A DNA stretch of 64,000 nt from Cycas panzhihuaensis (Eukaryota; Cycadophyta): the NCBI GenBank assembly GCA_023213395.1, contig CM041465.1, positions 169,453,741-169,517,740 on the forward strand, written 5' to 3'. How positions within the stretch are numbered: position 1 is the stretch's first letter; every line of letters starts with the position of its first letter. The notes beneath the pieces were generated by a model that did no database searches, was not told where the DNA came from, and saw only the letters and a list, made by a program, of their open reading frames with translations. This document shows, in pieces, positions 1 to 11,610 of the stretch. A program made the translations under genes and the position numbers.

Positions 1-1479
1 TATGATTTTATGAACATAAAGGGAACCATCTATATCTAAGTAGAGGATCCAAAGATCCCTTAGTTATATCCATGAAGTAGTACCTTTGAACATCTCATAC
101 ATCTTATCATATTACTATCCAACTAAGGATACACTAAGAGGGTTAATAAATAGCAACCAAGAAAAGATATTTTTAAATAGTTGGAAACTTAAAAAATTAT
201 GTGGGTTCATTGTAATCGATTATGATCCTATTATATCGTATGACAATCCTAAAATATATAGTTTAGTGGATCATGATTTTGTAGCTTATAATGATGATCT
301 TCAAGTTGATACTAATATTAAAACCAACATAAATTTCTCATATGGAATCCTTTTAGTGTCTACAACTACTTGTTTTGAAGCTAAACATAAGATTTATCCC
401 ATAATTCATGTTTCTTAGCTATATTTTTGAAGGTCATAATTATGAGATAGTCATAATTAGAGGTGTTTCGATTTGTTAAGAGCAGAAAGCATGGAATAAT
501 ATCTATACAATAATCATGAATACTTATTCAACAAGATGGACATTCTTATTATTGAAGTGATGATAGTTTATAAATCCTCCTTTACTCAATAACTTTTATT
601 CCAAATTAAGAGGGTAATTATAAAGTTTTCCTTTTTGACAATTTATATGTGAAGGTATCATAAGACTCTTTCAATAAAATAGACCTCAAATAAGGTCAAA
701 TCTTGCCTTCTTCTCTCAATATTTTGCTAGGGAATAGAATTAACATTTCTTCTTTCTTTACCACATTTCTCTTTAATGGAAAATATAATAAATTGCCTTT
801 CTTAAACACTTATCCAATTTAAGTAGGATATAAAAAATAAATTAGTTGAATACTCATATTTCAAACCAAGGGAAATTCAAGCCTTATATGTCTTCACTAT
901 TTTTTCCTCTATGTCACAAGTAGAGAGCTAATTTCTAAATAAATTTTTTTGGATTATTTATAAGATTAATAGTAATTTATTCATATAAACTTACTAAAAT
1001 TATTACATGTCTTTATAAATAATTTTATCCTATAAATAAAGTTTAAATACATCTCTAAGGAAATCTATTACACTATATTATTCTATTATTTTTCATAATA
1101 TAAGGTTCATGGAACAAACATGAATATATCTGAAAGTCATTATCAATATTTATTTTCTTTCTTGTTAATGTATAAATTTACCTAAGCATATATTTTAAGC
1201 AATATATAACTTCTAAGACATGACTAAAAGAACATCTTAAATATATCTATTATTATTAAGAAGATCATCTATCTACTTCTTATCACCATTAAAATAAGAA
1301 AATATCCACCATACTAACATGCTGAGCTCCTAGCCCATTTGGATCATGAAGGTTCCCTTTCATTTTATATTACACATATATTAAGAGAATATAGTATTAA
1401 ACATAGAATTCAAGCATATTAAAATCTACTTATTATCTCCCTCATAATTGTTCTACCTATAAAGGGCTACAAGAATGAA
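1..1479. other. AT-rich intergenic DNA with one unassigned small ORF
   Basis: The stretch is AT-rich and mostly closed in all frames. The only sizeable ORF is at 86-418 (+), 110 codons from ATG to TAG, rich in Ile, Tyr, Asp and Asn. I do not recognise its product and see no signal peptide, repeat or known motif. No LTR ends, PBS or pol motifs are visible. It could be a host exon relic or a chance ORF. Confidence 0.4.
86..418 (+). CDS. Hypothetical ORF, 110 aa, unassigned
   Basis: Open frame from ATG at 86 to TAG at 416-418. Composition is polar and aromatic (many Asp, Asn, Tyr, Ile), unlike the Lys/Leu/Phe runs expected from random AT-rich sequence. No family motif is recognised. There are no neighbouring exons, and no promoter or splice pattern that I can defend. 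It may be the remnant of a host exon or simply a chance ORF, so the gene call is weak. Confidence 0.2.
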   Translation: MNISYILSYYYPTKDTLRGLINSNQEKIFLNSWKLKKLCGFIVIDYDPIISYDNPKIYSLVDHDFVAYNDDLQVDTNIKTNINFSYGILLVSTTTCFEAKHKIYPIIHVS

Positions 1480-1850
1480 TCTAATAGACTTAATATACAT
1501 TACCTATAGAGTACTGATAAGTAGGATAAGAAGATACACATGTTATAAAAAAATTAGAGATATGTAAATTGAATGAGAAAACCAAATGAAAATAAATAAG
1601 ATTGATAGATCTCCTCAAAAATATGTATTTGATATTTGATTATTATAAATTGATGGTGTATAATAGTTCAAGGGAGATATATATACATGTGTTCTCAACT
1701 CTTTAGGTTTCCTTCATCATGCTTTTTAAGATTTCCATCTATTTATTATTAATATTGATGCTAACTAGTATGTAGCCCATAATATTAATTATTATGATAA
1801 CTATATTACTAGTTGTGTAGTCTATAACATTCCTACCTACTTTAAGGAAT
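1480..1850. repeat. Dispersed repeat R1, copy 1 (uninterrupted)
   Basis: This stretch aligns by eye with 15740-16012 joined to 23609-23710. Shared landmarks are the segment around 'gatggtgtataatagttcaa' (1654-1673), 'tccatctat' near 1735, and 'actagttgtg' near 1808. In the other copy, element B interrupts the repeat just after 'tccatctatcat'. Copy 1 therefore serves as an empty-site paralogue. Its nature (old LTR, MITE or other) is not clear. Confidence 0.5.
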
Positions 1851-2300
1851 AATTTATCCTTAAATAATATGAATTATATGGTAATTTTTTAAGCTAGGAT
1901 AGATTACTAAGGACACATATGATTGAGTCCTAGTGGGATGACTTACAATGGGTGAACTACTATATCTTTATCAAAATATTTATTACTTATAATGAATAAA
2001 GATTAGTAGAAGAAAAGGATATGGTTGAGGTCAATGAGTCCCTTGAAGATATATGATGCATTTGCCACATTACATAGAGTTAAATCTTATCATAAAACCT
2101 ATATGACTAATGTTATTCAATATGGATTTAGGGCCAATATTAAAGATCTTAGGGAACTAATAAGGCTTTCCATTCTAAGGGAATTTAAAAAACTTTTATT
2201 TTTAATTAAGCCTAGAAGTGCCTAGTTCTTAGAGCCATTTAAGATAAAGTATAATATTTATAAGACCAAGGGGAAAAGCATAGTAATCTACTATCAATGC
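1851..2300. other. Intergenic, no recognised feature
   Basis: AT-rich sequence between repeat R1 and the 5' LTR of element A. It holds a 66-codon ORF (2025-2225, +) with no recognisable motif, which I regard as probably chance. No transposon termini are seen here apart from the LTR of element A at the right edge. Confidence 0.4.
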
Positions 2301-2659
2301 TATAAAACCTCTAACAACACCTCATTGTATTATATTTCACATGTATTATGTACCTATTGTATCATAGGTTGAGACCCCCTTTGTAAGTTAAATTGTAATT
2401 TGTATTATGGTCAGGTCTACCCACTTGTCACTAAGTCAGCTAATCATATTATTTGTATTTGGGTTTTGTATGCTTATAAATTAAGCATGATCCCTCTCAT
2501 TTATATATGGACTTTTGATATACATGGAAGCTCTTCCAAATTCAGTTGCATGGTGTAAATAATTTATCCATGACACTTTCATATAATTAATTTGTAGTGT
2601 TGAATCTTTGTTTTATGATTGCATGCACATAGTTTATGATCCTATTAATCAATTTAATA
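2301..2659 (+). repeat. 5' LTR of element A
   Basis: About 360 bp, directly repeated at 13472-13840. Both copies share blocks such as 'ctaacaacacc' near the start, 'cccacttg' mid-LTR, 'tgtagtgttgaatcttt' and 'gcatgcacatagtttatgat' near the end. The expected terminal TG is decayed in both copies (TA). The end is set by the PBS that follows. Confidence 0.8.
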
Positions 2660-2671
2660 TGCTATTAAAGC
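2660..2671 (+). other. Primer-binding site of element A (initiator tRNA-Met type)
   Basis: TGCTATTAAAGC matches the plant copia PBS TGGTATCAGAGC at 9 of 12 positions. It lies directly after the LTR homology ends, in the + orientation of the gag-pol relic. Confidence 0.6.
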
Positions 2672-3861
2672 TATTTATATGTATTTTATCTAGTTATTTA
2701 TGAGTTTAGCTAAGAAATAATGGTCCATTCATCAATAATGGCATCCCATTTACCTTTATTTCCATATTTTTTGCTTAATTTTAGTGGTTTCCAATATATA
2801 TAACATATTTTAGGGTTTATTACATGATGTAGCTATTATTGTTTACTATCTAAATAGCTAATAGTAGTCCAATATCCTCGTTGTTGTAGTTTCATAGAAA
2901 AATGATGTGTTATTTTCATTGTTTCCTATCAGTCAACCTCTATTTCCCCCATGATTAAATTGGTGTGGACTCAAAATCACTCATGTATACTCCTACCTTC
3001 TCTATAATAGTATGTAGGAGGCTTGTACAACCATATAGGGGCCCTAAGGCTAGTCTTGATCCATCTCTAAAGAGATTTGGCCTTCATTTAGCCAATTGCT
3101 TAACGTGGAAGCTGTATGACTATGTGGAAGAATTTGAAGCCTAAATCTATTATTTCTCTATCCTCTCTTTAAGTTGGAGACATTTGCATTAATTATCTAC
3201 TTGATTTTGTTAAGTTTGTTTGAGATTTCATCCTTTTCCATTTCCCATTCTCTATAAAAACCTGTTCATATGTCATAGAGTTATTTTTAATTTGATTTCA
3301 TTATTTTTTATTATAAAGTTTAACAGAAATTTAATCAAATTTGATTCAACACTCAAATCCACAGAGGGGGCTATAGTTTATGCTCATATTGGACCCCATG
3401 TAATTAAGGTTTTGCTTTAAAAAGGGTTGGACTTGAAAAGTTTATAAGTTGTTTGAATATTTTTTGCAAAATCAAAAAGTTTATATGATATTTTAATTTT
3501 TTAAAAGTTTTCTAGCTCCTTAACCCCTCAATCAATAGTCACATGGGCTTGTTTTGTAACTAGGAGCTACTTTAGAAAGGGGCTTAAGCTAAATACCCAC
3601 TATTTCATCTTTATAAAGAGCTCATTGCACTATTTTGGGCATATCTTTTTAACGAGAGGTTAAATTTGAGCATTGATTAAATCATTAGAATCTTAACTCA
3701 GAGCTCTATAGTTTAAAGCTAGTTTTATCCATTTTTGAATAGATATTTAAGGGTTTATAAGTAGTCAAAGTAGACCCTTTTATTTGAGCCATAATAAGAC
3801 CTTTTAAATTAATTGAAGGCTTATTTTTTAGTTTACAAGGCTTCTAATAGCTGAATGTTGA
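2672..3861 (+). other. Leader of element A upstream of the nested insertion
   Basis: About 1.2 kb of untranslated internal sequence between the PBS of A and element G. It contains a 66-codon ORF (3220-3420, +) with no recognisable motif. The sequence resumes after element G at 8500. No coding similarity is seen. Confidence 0.45.
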
Positions 3862-3866
3862 TTATT
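3862..3866. other. Target-site duplication of element G, left copy (TTATT)
   Basis: TTATT lies immediately outside the left LTR (terminal TGAAGG). The identical 5-mer follows the right LTR (terminal CCCAACA) at 8495-8499. A five-base duplication is standard for copia integration. Confidence 0.75.
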
Positions 3867-4199
3867 TGAAGGATTTGAAAGCATGGAGACAAAGTAGAGC
3901 AATAAAAAAATAATTAATCCATCGTATTATATGAGCATAAATCAAAGATTATATTCAAGCCATATTTGAGAGTGCGTACATATTTCCAAATGGAGGTGGT
4001 GTTTAAATACATCAAGGTTTGTCACCCTAGTAAATATATAATTTGAGGGAGGAGGGAAACCTTCTCAACCTCCAAACTTCAGAATATATTAAAATAATAC
4101 TTAACTAAAGTAACACTTAACCTTACCTTACTTACCTTTACATGTGTGTACTCACATGTGTAAATGGTGGGAGTGGGGTGATGAGTATTAACCCTAACA
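3867..4199 (-). repeat. 3' LTR of element G (minus-strand element)
   Basis: 333 bp from TGAAGGATTTGAAAGC to CCCTAACA, pairing with 8162-8494 of equal length. Read on the minus strand it begins TGTTAGGG. The adjacent bases at 4200-4212 read AAGGAGGTGAA on the minus strand, a polypurine tract. Confidence 0.85.
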
Positions 4200-4212
4200 T
4201 TCACCTCCTTAA
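4200..4212 (-). other. Polypurine tract of element G
   Basis: Minus-strand AAGGAGGTGAA lies directly before the LTR start TGTTAGGG. This is the plus-strand priming site expected beside a 3' LTR, and it fixes the element's orientation. Confidence 0.65.
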
Positions 4213-4230
4213 TGGTTATCATGAACATCT

Positions 4231-4875
4231 TCACTTTTCCTTGAACTTGTGGTACATGTAATTGAGGTAGACTTTGAGTGAGTACTTGAATAAATATCCC
4301 TTCACTTTGTCTTCATCTTCATGCATCATTGTCCTTATATATTGGTTTCTTCCAATATGGTATGGTTCAAATGATCTCCAAGTAAGTGTGACTTGCTTCA
4401 AATAGAGAAGAGTGGCTGCATCTTGTACTTTATCTTCTGGAATCTTTGTTACAATATCAACATGTACATCAATATGATCGTTCTTTTGATTTGAGTCTTC
4501 TACATTAGTCTTTTCAACATAAAATACCTACTCAGATATCTGTCTCATATGTACAACATCATCATAGTTAAATTCATTCAAATTGAGTGTTTCTCCTCCA
4601 TAAATAGATTCTAGTATATCCCAAATAGATTTAGATGTAGTTAATTCATTAATATTAATTAATACATCATTATTGATTATACTAAAGATTAAAGCTATGA
4701 TTTCATTATCTTTTCTTAGATTTTCTTTAAAATTTTCTTCTTCCTCTAAGTAACCATATGCTACAAATTTCTAAATATTTTTTACAATAAGAAGTATTTT
4801 TAATAATCCTTTCCATACATGAAAATTGGTCCCATCAAGTGTGGGAATTAGCATATCATCTAAATAAAATACCAT
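4231..4875 (-). pseudogene. Copia-type gag relic of element G (215 codons, 2 in-frame stops)
   Basis: One continuous minus-strand frame runs from ATG at 4875 to TGA at 4231-4233, broken only by two TAG codons (4771-4773 and 4528-4530). About 15 stops would be expected by chance at this base composition. The first ~110 codons carry hallmarks of copia gag: LDGTNFHVWK near the start, an IIALIFSIINN segment, and SKSIWDILESIYGG, as in UBN2-type gag. The C-terminal ~70 codons (KIPEDKVQDAATLLYLK, then TLTWRSFEPY) look more like a Ty3-type gag core, so the protein may be chimeric. No zinc knuckle is seen. Gag would package element RNA into particles. The position next to the 3' LTR, with a 3.3-kb leader before it, is abnormal. 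Confidence 0.7.
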
Positions 4876-7800
4876 TTGAAATGCGTTTAGTTTATGAGCT
4901 TGAATAAGTAAATGAAGACCTTAAATGTATGAATAACATAAAGTGGACAATAAATACTTTTCAATAAATATGAATTCCTTAATCAAGGTAAGAAACTAAT
5001 GTGATCAAATACATATCTTTTTAAAATAAAATCATTTCTTTTGCATGGAATTAAATCAATTAATAAGCCTTTTCCTTTCCAAATAATAAAAAAAGTGCTA
5101 AATGATATGCAACGTGGTTTTTAACTTGATATTATATAGAGAAACAAGGATCTAAATACTCTTTTGAAGCTTTAACCATGTAAATCTAAAATCTAATTTC
5201 TTTTAATGATAAAAAAGATAGATATTTAATGATATTCATCAACTAAGCTTAAATCTTTCAAAGCTAATAAGTAGCTAAAGTAAAATGAATGACCTTTATG
5301 TCAATGTAAAATGAAGAATGCTAAATTATGAAGATGATTAGTTATCCTTTTGAAAGTAATATACCCTTTTAAAAATAGTAAAAAATAGAAAATCTAAAGT
5401 GCAGCCTTTGCTTTAGATGATAGAAATATCTGAAAATTATAAAGTTTCTACCAAGAAACATAGAAAATAAACAAATAGAATACAAATTGTACCCATTTGA
5501 TAAGGTAGCCCCATGTAGCTTGTAGATAGATTAAAGTGATAAAAATCTAGATTATTCCTACAAGAAATACTTGAAAAAATATAAACAACAAATAATAATA
5601 GTTTCAAGAATAAACTATCAGTGATCGATAATATAGACATAACCTTTTTAAGATAATGTATTACTAGAAAGGTTATAAGATAATGCCTATAAGGACTGAA
5701 TAAGAAGCTAAAGATAACTAGCTTTAAACACTTATCAAATGATGTTAGATTTGAGTGAAACCTATTTCAAACTAAAGAATAATGGATTTGACCTTTCAGA
5801 AAACCAATTCCTAAAACTCAATATTTTAAAGAACAGGTGTGGAGACCCTTTTTAGGGCTTAAATAGGAGCCACAATGCTAAAATATTATGAAAACATATT
5901 ATAACTTTATGAAAAGGTGTAAAACTGCTCACTTATAAATTAAAGACCTTTTAATATAACTTATGCCAAAAATCTTGAAGAAAATACTTCAAAAAAATGC
6001 TGAATAATGAAGAACTAGGTTTGATTAAGTACCTTAAATTCACTAGCTTGAAATATCTACAAAACAACTTTAAATTACTTAAAAAAATATATAAGCATGA
6101 AAAGAGTTGAACCAACTTTCCAATAAAGTAGACAATTTGGAAAATGGATATCAGATGCAAAAGTTATAGTGAAAACAGTGAAGGGACCTCTTTATAATTA
6201 ACAAACTAGAAGATGAAATAATAGGTCACTTAAAGCTATTAAAACTTAATGAAAACAACTCCAAATATAATAAATGACTAATCCACAGTGAGGCTTGCTG
6301 AATAATAGTTACGATGAGACTAGTTTTGTTGAAAACTATTAACATAGTGAAGAGATAGAGTATGAAATGCATCAATTACTTTTATAAAGAAAATTATAAA
6401 TAAAACTTTATATTGAAAAGTTGATTTAGACCTTTTTAATCAAAGTCAGATGGTCACGTGTGAGTGCATAAGACCAAGGGCTAGATGTTGAAGGGGCTAG
6501 CCACTAATCACCACCACTAGATTTTAAAAGATATATAATAAAGTTTAATTAAATTTAAACATTATAAAATAAAAATCAATGAAAAAATGACCACCGCTAA
6601 ATGTGATGAATAAGGCAAATTTCAATGTATGTTAATCATCAAAAGTGATCTAAAATAGATTGAAGACAATAATATGATAAACTCAAAAGGTGCAGACAAT
6701 CCTCAGATATAGATCATGCATAGTTAAAAAAAAAATGAAATTTATATTTATATTAAAAAAGGAAAGAGAAATGCAAGACCACCAGGAAAAATCGATGAAC
6801 AACATTATTTTTTAGCATGAAGGATGTTAATATTAATCAAATCTTAGATCACCCATGTTGGAGATCAATCACAACAATATTATTGATGTATATGTTTTAA
6901 AATACATAAATTTTGGATTGAAAAAATGATGGAAAAAAAGGAGAAAACATAGATCACATGATAGACAAGTGACTTTGAGCAAATATAAGCAATGATATTT
7001 GATCAAACCTAGCTGAAATCAAGTGAATAAGGTTACAAATTAATGGATGCGAGACCCATGATGAAGATCTAATGAATGAAAAATAAAAAAAGTTAATTAC
7101 ATACGTCAAAACATAAAAAAATAATGAATATCAACACATGACCATTGTACGAAGAACATAGAGCACATCAGAGGGAGATATACTCAACAAACATAATGTG
7201 AACAATGGTAAATATTAAATGAGCTTCTTAGAGTAAATATAGATTAAAAAAAGTTTTAAAAAGTTTGAAATTTATCCTTCGTTAGACTCATGAAGGTAGA
7301 GGAGGACAGCTAAAGCCATGGAGATCATACAACTAACACAAGGGCAAGAACTAGCATGTAATAGCCTTAACAGGCTTAGATTTGCCTGACTACCAAGTTG
7401 TAGGAGTAAGCGAAAAGAAACAAAATAAAAAAAATAAGTTATACTTTGATATGCTAGGGTTTTATTGCCAAAAAAGAGGAGCCCAACTTCTATGAGGGAG
7501 ATCTCTTCATAAGAGTGACAAAAATTAAAATTGTTGAATTTAGTACAGATCTGACTCAGAGAGCTTAGAAATGATTGGTCATTTGATAGGGTTTTGTTCA
7601 CTATGGAGACTACACCAGCCTATAGAAGTTTAATTTTCTTACAAAACCTTGAAAAAATAGTGAAAGACAATAAAAACTTATAAAATATTAACTTAAATCT
7701 TAGTATAATTTCTCTAAAGGACTGCTTGGCTAAATATATAGCTATTACTGTATAGATCTAAAGAAATATTGATTAAATACAGTATATACATCAAAAGATT

Positions 7801-8147
7801 ACCAAATATTTAATAAAAATATATAAGACTTATTAATAAGACTTCATAAAATGATGAAATATTAAATGCTTTATTGAATATGGCTATGAACTCTGCATAG
7901 ATCTATGAAATTATGGATTATTTTACATATATAAATATAAATTAGTCAAATTTTTAATAAAAATAATATAAAAATTGCTAATAAGTTTTATAAAAAATGA
8001 ATAAAACTAATACATTACTTGCTGTGAGTAGCTTGGATAAATCTCTACTTCAAAAATCAATAGATCTTTTTGCTCTCAAATGAAGGAAGCCTAAAAATGC
8101 TAAATGAAATCAAGATTTAGCTTAAATGAAGGAGTGCCAAAATCTAT
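4876..8147 (-). other. Long non-coding leader of element G
   Basis: About 3.3 kb between the PBS and the gag relic. No pol motif was found on either strand. The longest ORF is 7272-7601 (-), 109 codons, Leu/Ser/Phe-rich and unrecognised. Another, 5951-6160 (-), is hydrophobic and probably chance. Long leaders of this kind are seen in non-autonomous LTR elements. Confidence 0.5.
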
Positions 8148-8159
8148 GCTTTGATACTA
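8148..8159 (-). other. Primer-binding site of element G (initiator tRNA-Met type)
   Basis: On the plus strand GCTTTGATACTA, the complement of a PBS with 10 of 12 matches to GCTCTGATACCA. Both mismatches are transitions. It stands two bases from the LTR start at 8162, normal copia spacing, and shows that the right LTR is the 5' LTR. Confidence 0.75.
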
Positions 8160-8161
8160 AA

Positions 8162-8494
8162 TAAAAGATTTGAAAGCATAGAGATAAATTGGAGCAATAA
8201 GTAAATAATCAATCCATTATATTGTATGAGAATAAACTAAAGATTATATTCAAGCCATGTTTGAGAGTGTGTATATATTTCCAAATGGAGGTGGTGTCTA
8301 AAGACACTAGGGTTTGTCACCCTAGTAAATATATAGTTTGAGGGAGGAGGGAAACCTCCTCATCCTCTAAAATTTAAAATATATTAAAATAATACTTAAC
8401 TAAAGTAACAGTTAACCTTACCTTACTTACCTTTATATGTGTGAACTCACATGTGTAAATGGTGGGAGTAGGGTGATGAACATTAACCCCAACA
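8162..8494 (-). repeat. 5' LTR of element G (minus-strand element)
   Basis: 333 bp, pairing with 3867-4199. It ends CCCCAACA, then the TTATT duplication. The TG at its inner end has decayed to TA. It shares the block 'gtcaccctagtaaatatat' with the partner LTR. Confidence 0.85.
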
Positions 8495-8499
8495 TTATT
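8495..8499. other. Target-site duplication of element G, right copy (TTATT)
   Basis: TTATT is identical to 3862-3866, immediately outside the right LTR. Confidence 0.75.
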
Positions 8500-9355
8500 T
8501 ACACTTGATTTATTGTTCTATTTAGTTATTTAATGGTGTGTGTTTATGCATTGTGGTTGTATATATCATTCTTAGACAAAGGAGATTGATTTCCTCTCAG
8601 ATGAAAAATCACCTTTAGAGCACCCTAAAACCTTCATCTTTCTTTTATTTATTGTATTTACTTTGAATCTTTTTCTTTTCTTTTATTTCATAAAAGAAAC
8701 CCTCTTTCTAAAGAAGATCACATTTTAAAAATATATTTCAACTAGAAAGATTAAAAAAATATAACTCCTAATCTACAAGATAAACTTTACTAGCCTTATA
8801 AGGGGAATGATTATGACCCTTGAAGTATCTACTTTTCACATGTTAATGGCTCTTCTTAAATTCTATAGATATTAGAGAAGACCACTAGATAGAAGGTATA
8901 TTAAGTGGCAGGCTAAGGTATTAAACCCTACCTTAGAGTTTGGAGACTAGGCTAGACTTAGAGGTGATGAGTGCCTTAGTTTGTAGTTCTTAGTTAGATC
9001 TTTCACTAAGCATGGCATAGGTGGATCAACAATTCAGGAGGGTCTTTGAACTTCTTAATAGCCCATATACTGATGTATATAGAGCCTAGGGCTCACATAT
9101 TAGTATTTAGGCTCCCTAAGTTTCCACTTATGGGCAGATGCCACTAGACAAAATACTAATAGGAGGCTTCCTGGAGACTCTTAAACTTAGCATTCTAGTT
9201 TGGTAGCCTTACTAAATAGATAAGATACTAAAAGGACATTCTAAAATGGTAGCATAAATGCTCTTATCTAATAACATTAAACTTAGTAGAACAAATAACT
9301 TTTTAGCTTAGAAGAAAAGATGATTCAAGGTCTCTAACCTTAAAAGAACATCTCT
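8500..9355 (+). other. Leader and degraded gag start of element A
   Basis: The internal sequence of A resumes here after element G. From about 9060 short fragments look like decayed gag in several frames, but none is long enough to assign. No other feature is seen. Confidence 0.35.
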
Positions 9356-9664
9356 TTGCTATACTTTTTATTAGCCATAATAGCCCATCAAATTATAGTT
9401 AAAATAATCAGAAATCAACTTATCATCTTTGGTGAAGCTCCCTTTAACCATAACCTTATATCTAGTATCCTCAACATTCTTCTTATAGAATATAAGAGCT
9501 TTATATCCAAACTTTATGATACCTTTTCCGAAATAGACTTAAACAGCTTTGAAGGTCTATTTCTTGAGAAAAATATTCTCAATTATCAAAGAATGGTATC
9601 AACTTCTAACTTTGCCTCTGTATTAGTAGTTAGAAATATAGATCGGGACCGACTACATAATTAA
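9356..9664 (+). pseudogene. Copia gag C-terminal fragment, element A
   Basis: An open stretch of 102 codons with a copia gag pattern: a Gly-Glu turn followed by LISSILNILLIEYKSFISKL, then LNSFEGLFLEKNILN, corresponding to the 'LP..Y..F...L' and 'EELHGLLL.HE' motifs of copia UBN2 gag. It lacks the N-terminal half and the zinc knuckle. Downstream sequence to about 10190 is Gly/Pro-rich in pieces with several stops, matching the usual low-complexity nucleocapsid region. No functional gag. Confidence 0.55.
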
Positions 9665-10189
9665 CCCTATTAGTAGCTACCATCTCAACAACCTCTTGCT
9701 CAAAGGTTTAACTCTTTTGACATCTTAAAATAGTCTTAATTACCACAATAGCCTAAATATCCCTAATAAACACCATAATCTTAACCACCAAAGAATCAAC
9801 AATATAGATAGATTGTCACTTATATGTATTATAGTCATCTTGTTATTGACTATAGAAGAAGACTAGATGACTTTGAGACATTTTAAAATTAAGAAGGACA
9901 ATCATGTAGGCCTAGATTTTAACAAGGTGGCTCAAGATTTCAATAAGGAGGCCCTAGATTTCCACAAGGAGGACTAGGTTTTTAACATGAAGGCTACTAC
10001 TTCTAAAAGGGTAGCTAACCCTATCAATAGAAGATAAATAAAAGGAAACACTAAATCTAAGGATAAGCCAATAGGTCTAAATATGAACCTAAGAACTAGA
10101 TAAACAACAAAGCATACAGTAAGGAGGCAATATTACTAAAATATAAGACTCCACCTCTCAGAATATATTTTTTATTGCTTTGTCATTTC

Positions 10190-10470
10190 AACATGATGAC
10201 AACTCCTAGTTGATTAATTTTAGTGCTACACATCACATGACTGATACTAAAGATTTACTAGAGCAGACTCATCTAATTTAAGCTTAAATTGTCACATTTG
10301 AAGATAACCTCATATATGATGTGACCAAAATTGGAAGGACTCCTATTGGATTAAAGGATTCTATAATTTAATAGTATATAAACACTATTTTTCTAGTTCC
10401 AGGCATGAAGATGAACTTACTTTCTCTGATCCAAATCAATAAGTAAAACTTGGATGTACTTTTTAGTTAA
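10190..10470 (+). pseudogene. Retrotransposon aspartic protease relic, element A
   Basis: The frame reads (stop)-L-I-N-F-S-A-T-H-H-M-T at the place where copia proteases have W-L-I/L-D-S/T-G-A-T-H-H-M-T. The catalytic Asp-Ser-Gly is Asn-Phe-Ser (10216-10224), so the active site is lost. The conserved 'PGMKMNLLSL' near 10400 (copia 'P.lk.NLLSv') supports the call. Several TAG/TAA stops interrupt the frame. Confidence 0.6.
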
Positions 10471-10679
10471 GGTATCTATATAATAATAAACCATGTTACT
10501 AGACAACTTATTATAATAAGATATGAGGATAATGGCCTCTACAAATTTTATAGTATGCCCCTTACCACTAATCTCCCATTAGAATCTTATGACACTACCC
10601 ATAATACTCGAGTTAATAAAGGGAAAACAATCATTGTGGAAGAACCTCTTTCTATATAAGAACAAGGTAAATGTTCACA

Positions 10680-11610
10680 CATTATAAAGTCATCCAACTC
10701 CAAATGCACCAAGGAGTAGTTATGGAATCAAAACCTTAGTCACCTTAACATGCAGAGTCTAAATCTCATGTACAGGCTATAATGGTACTTAGATTCCCCA
10801 AAATCAAAATAAATAGGTGCATCTATGAGGCATGCCTAGTTGGAAAGTAGCATCAAGAGCTATTTCCTTCTAATGGAGCATGGAGAGCCTCTTAACCCTT
10901 GAGATTGGTCCACTCATATACATGCAGGCCCATGCCAACTCCTTCACTGAAGGGGAACCTGTTTTTCATAAAATTTATTAATGATTATTTTAAGAAAGTA
11001 AGGACTTACTTTCTTAAGAATGAATTTCAGGCCTTTAACAAGTTCATGGAGTTTAGAGATGAGGTGGAGAATAAAGAAAGAGTGAATATTAAGGTGCTTA
11101 GATTGGATAATAGAGGGGAGTATACATCTAACTAATTCACTAGCTTCTGTAAATAGTTTTTTATCAAATGCAAATTTTTATCTCCTTATACACCTTAACA
11201 AAATAGTGTTGCAAAATAGATGGACTAAACTTTAATGAACAAATCCAAAGTTATGATGAATGCTGTTAGACCTTTTACTCACTTTTGGACCAAAGTCATT
11301 TTAATAGTTACCTACCTTACCAATAGGAGTGCCACAATAGTAGTCCATGACATCACTCCTAAGGAGGCTTGGTTAGGATGAAAGCCTACCATCTCTCACC
11401 TTGAAACATTTAGATGCATAACCTGTAAGTACATACTCAAGGAGAATAGAAATAAATTTGATGATAAAAGCCTTAAGTGTATCTTTGTTGACTACATGCC
11501 TAGTTGTAAAGCATATAAAGTATATGACCCTATTAGAGATAAGGTATATACTACTAAAGGTATCATATTTATTGAAGATTCTCAAGATTTAGATCCCTCA
11601 TAAATTTAAT
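10680..11610 (+). pseudogene. Pre-integrase zinc finger and integrase relic, element A
   Basis: The region starts with a decayed HHCC zinc-binding stretch (SHLNMQSL, then C..EACLVGK). The integrase core follows: PMPTPSLKGNLFFIKFINDY, then VLRLDNRGEYTSN, then the 'YTP-QN' loop with TAA for the first Gln, and THFWTKVI. The first catalytic Asp is replaced by Tyr (10917-10919); the second is kept in LDNRGEY. The C-terminal part (KCIFVDYMPSCKAYKVYDP near 11480-11530) is the usual copia integrase tail. CGA-to-TGA and CAG-to-TAG stops are frequent. Confidence 0.75.

Larger units (their letters stand above)
3867..8494 (-). mobile_element. Element G: gag-only, non-autonomous copia-type LTR element nested in element A
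   Basis: Two LTRs of 333 bp (3867-4199 and 8162-8494) in direct orientation are flanked by a perfect 5-bp target duplication TTATT (3862-3866 and 8495-8499). A PBS complement two bases inside the right LTR and a purine tract beside the left LTR show the element reads on the minus strand. Its 3.96-kb interior contains a single recognisable coding relic, a copia-type gag (4231-4875), placed just before the 3' LTR. There is no protease, integrase, RT or RNase H. Roughly 45 differences between the LTRs by eye indicate an old insertion. The layout recalls large non-autonomous LTR elements that depend on a partner for pol. Confidence 0.85.

Noticed and set aside
7272-7601. 109-codon minus-strand ORF in the leader of element G as a third gene of that element
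   Set aside because: No motif and hydrophobic, low-information composition. A single chance ORF of this size is possible over 3.3 kb.
3876-8171. LTR start of element G at the nearer TGAAAGC (3876 and 8171)
   Set aside because: That choice gives no target duplication and a long PBS gap. Starting at 3867 and 8162 gives TTATT on both sides and a two-base PBS gap.
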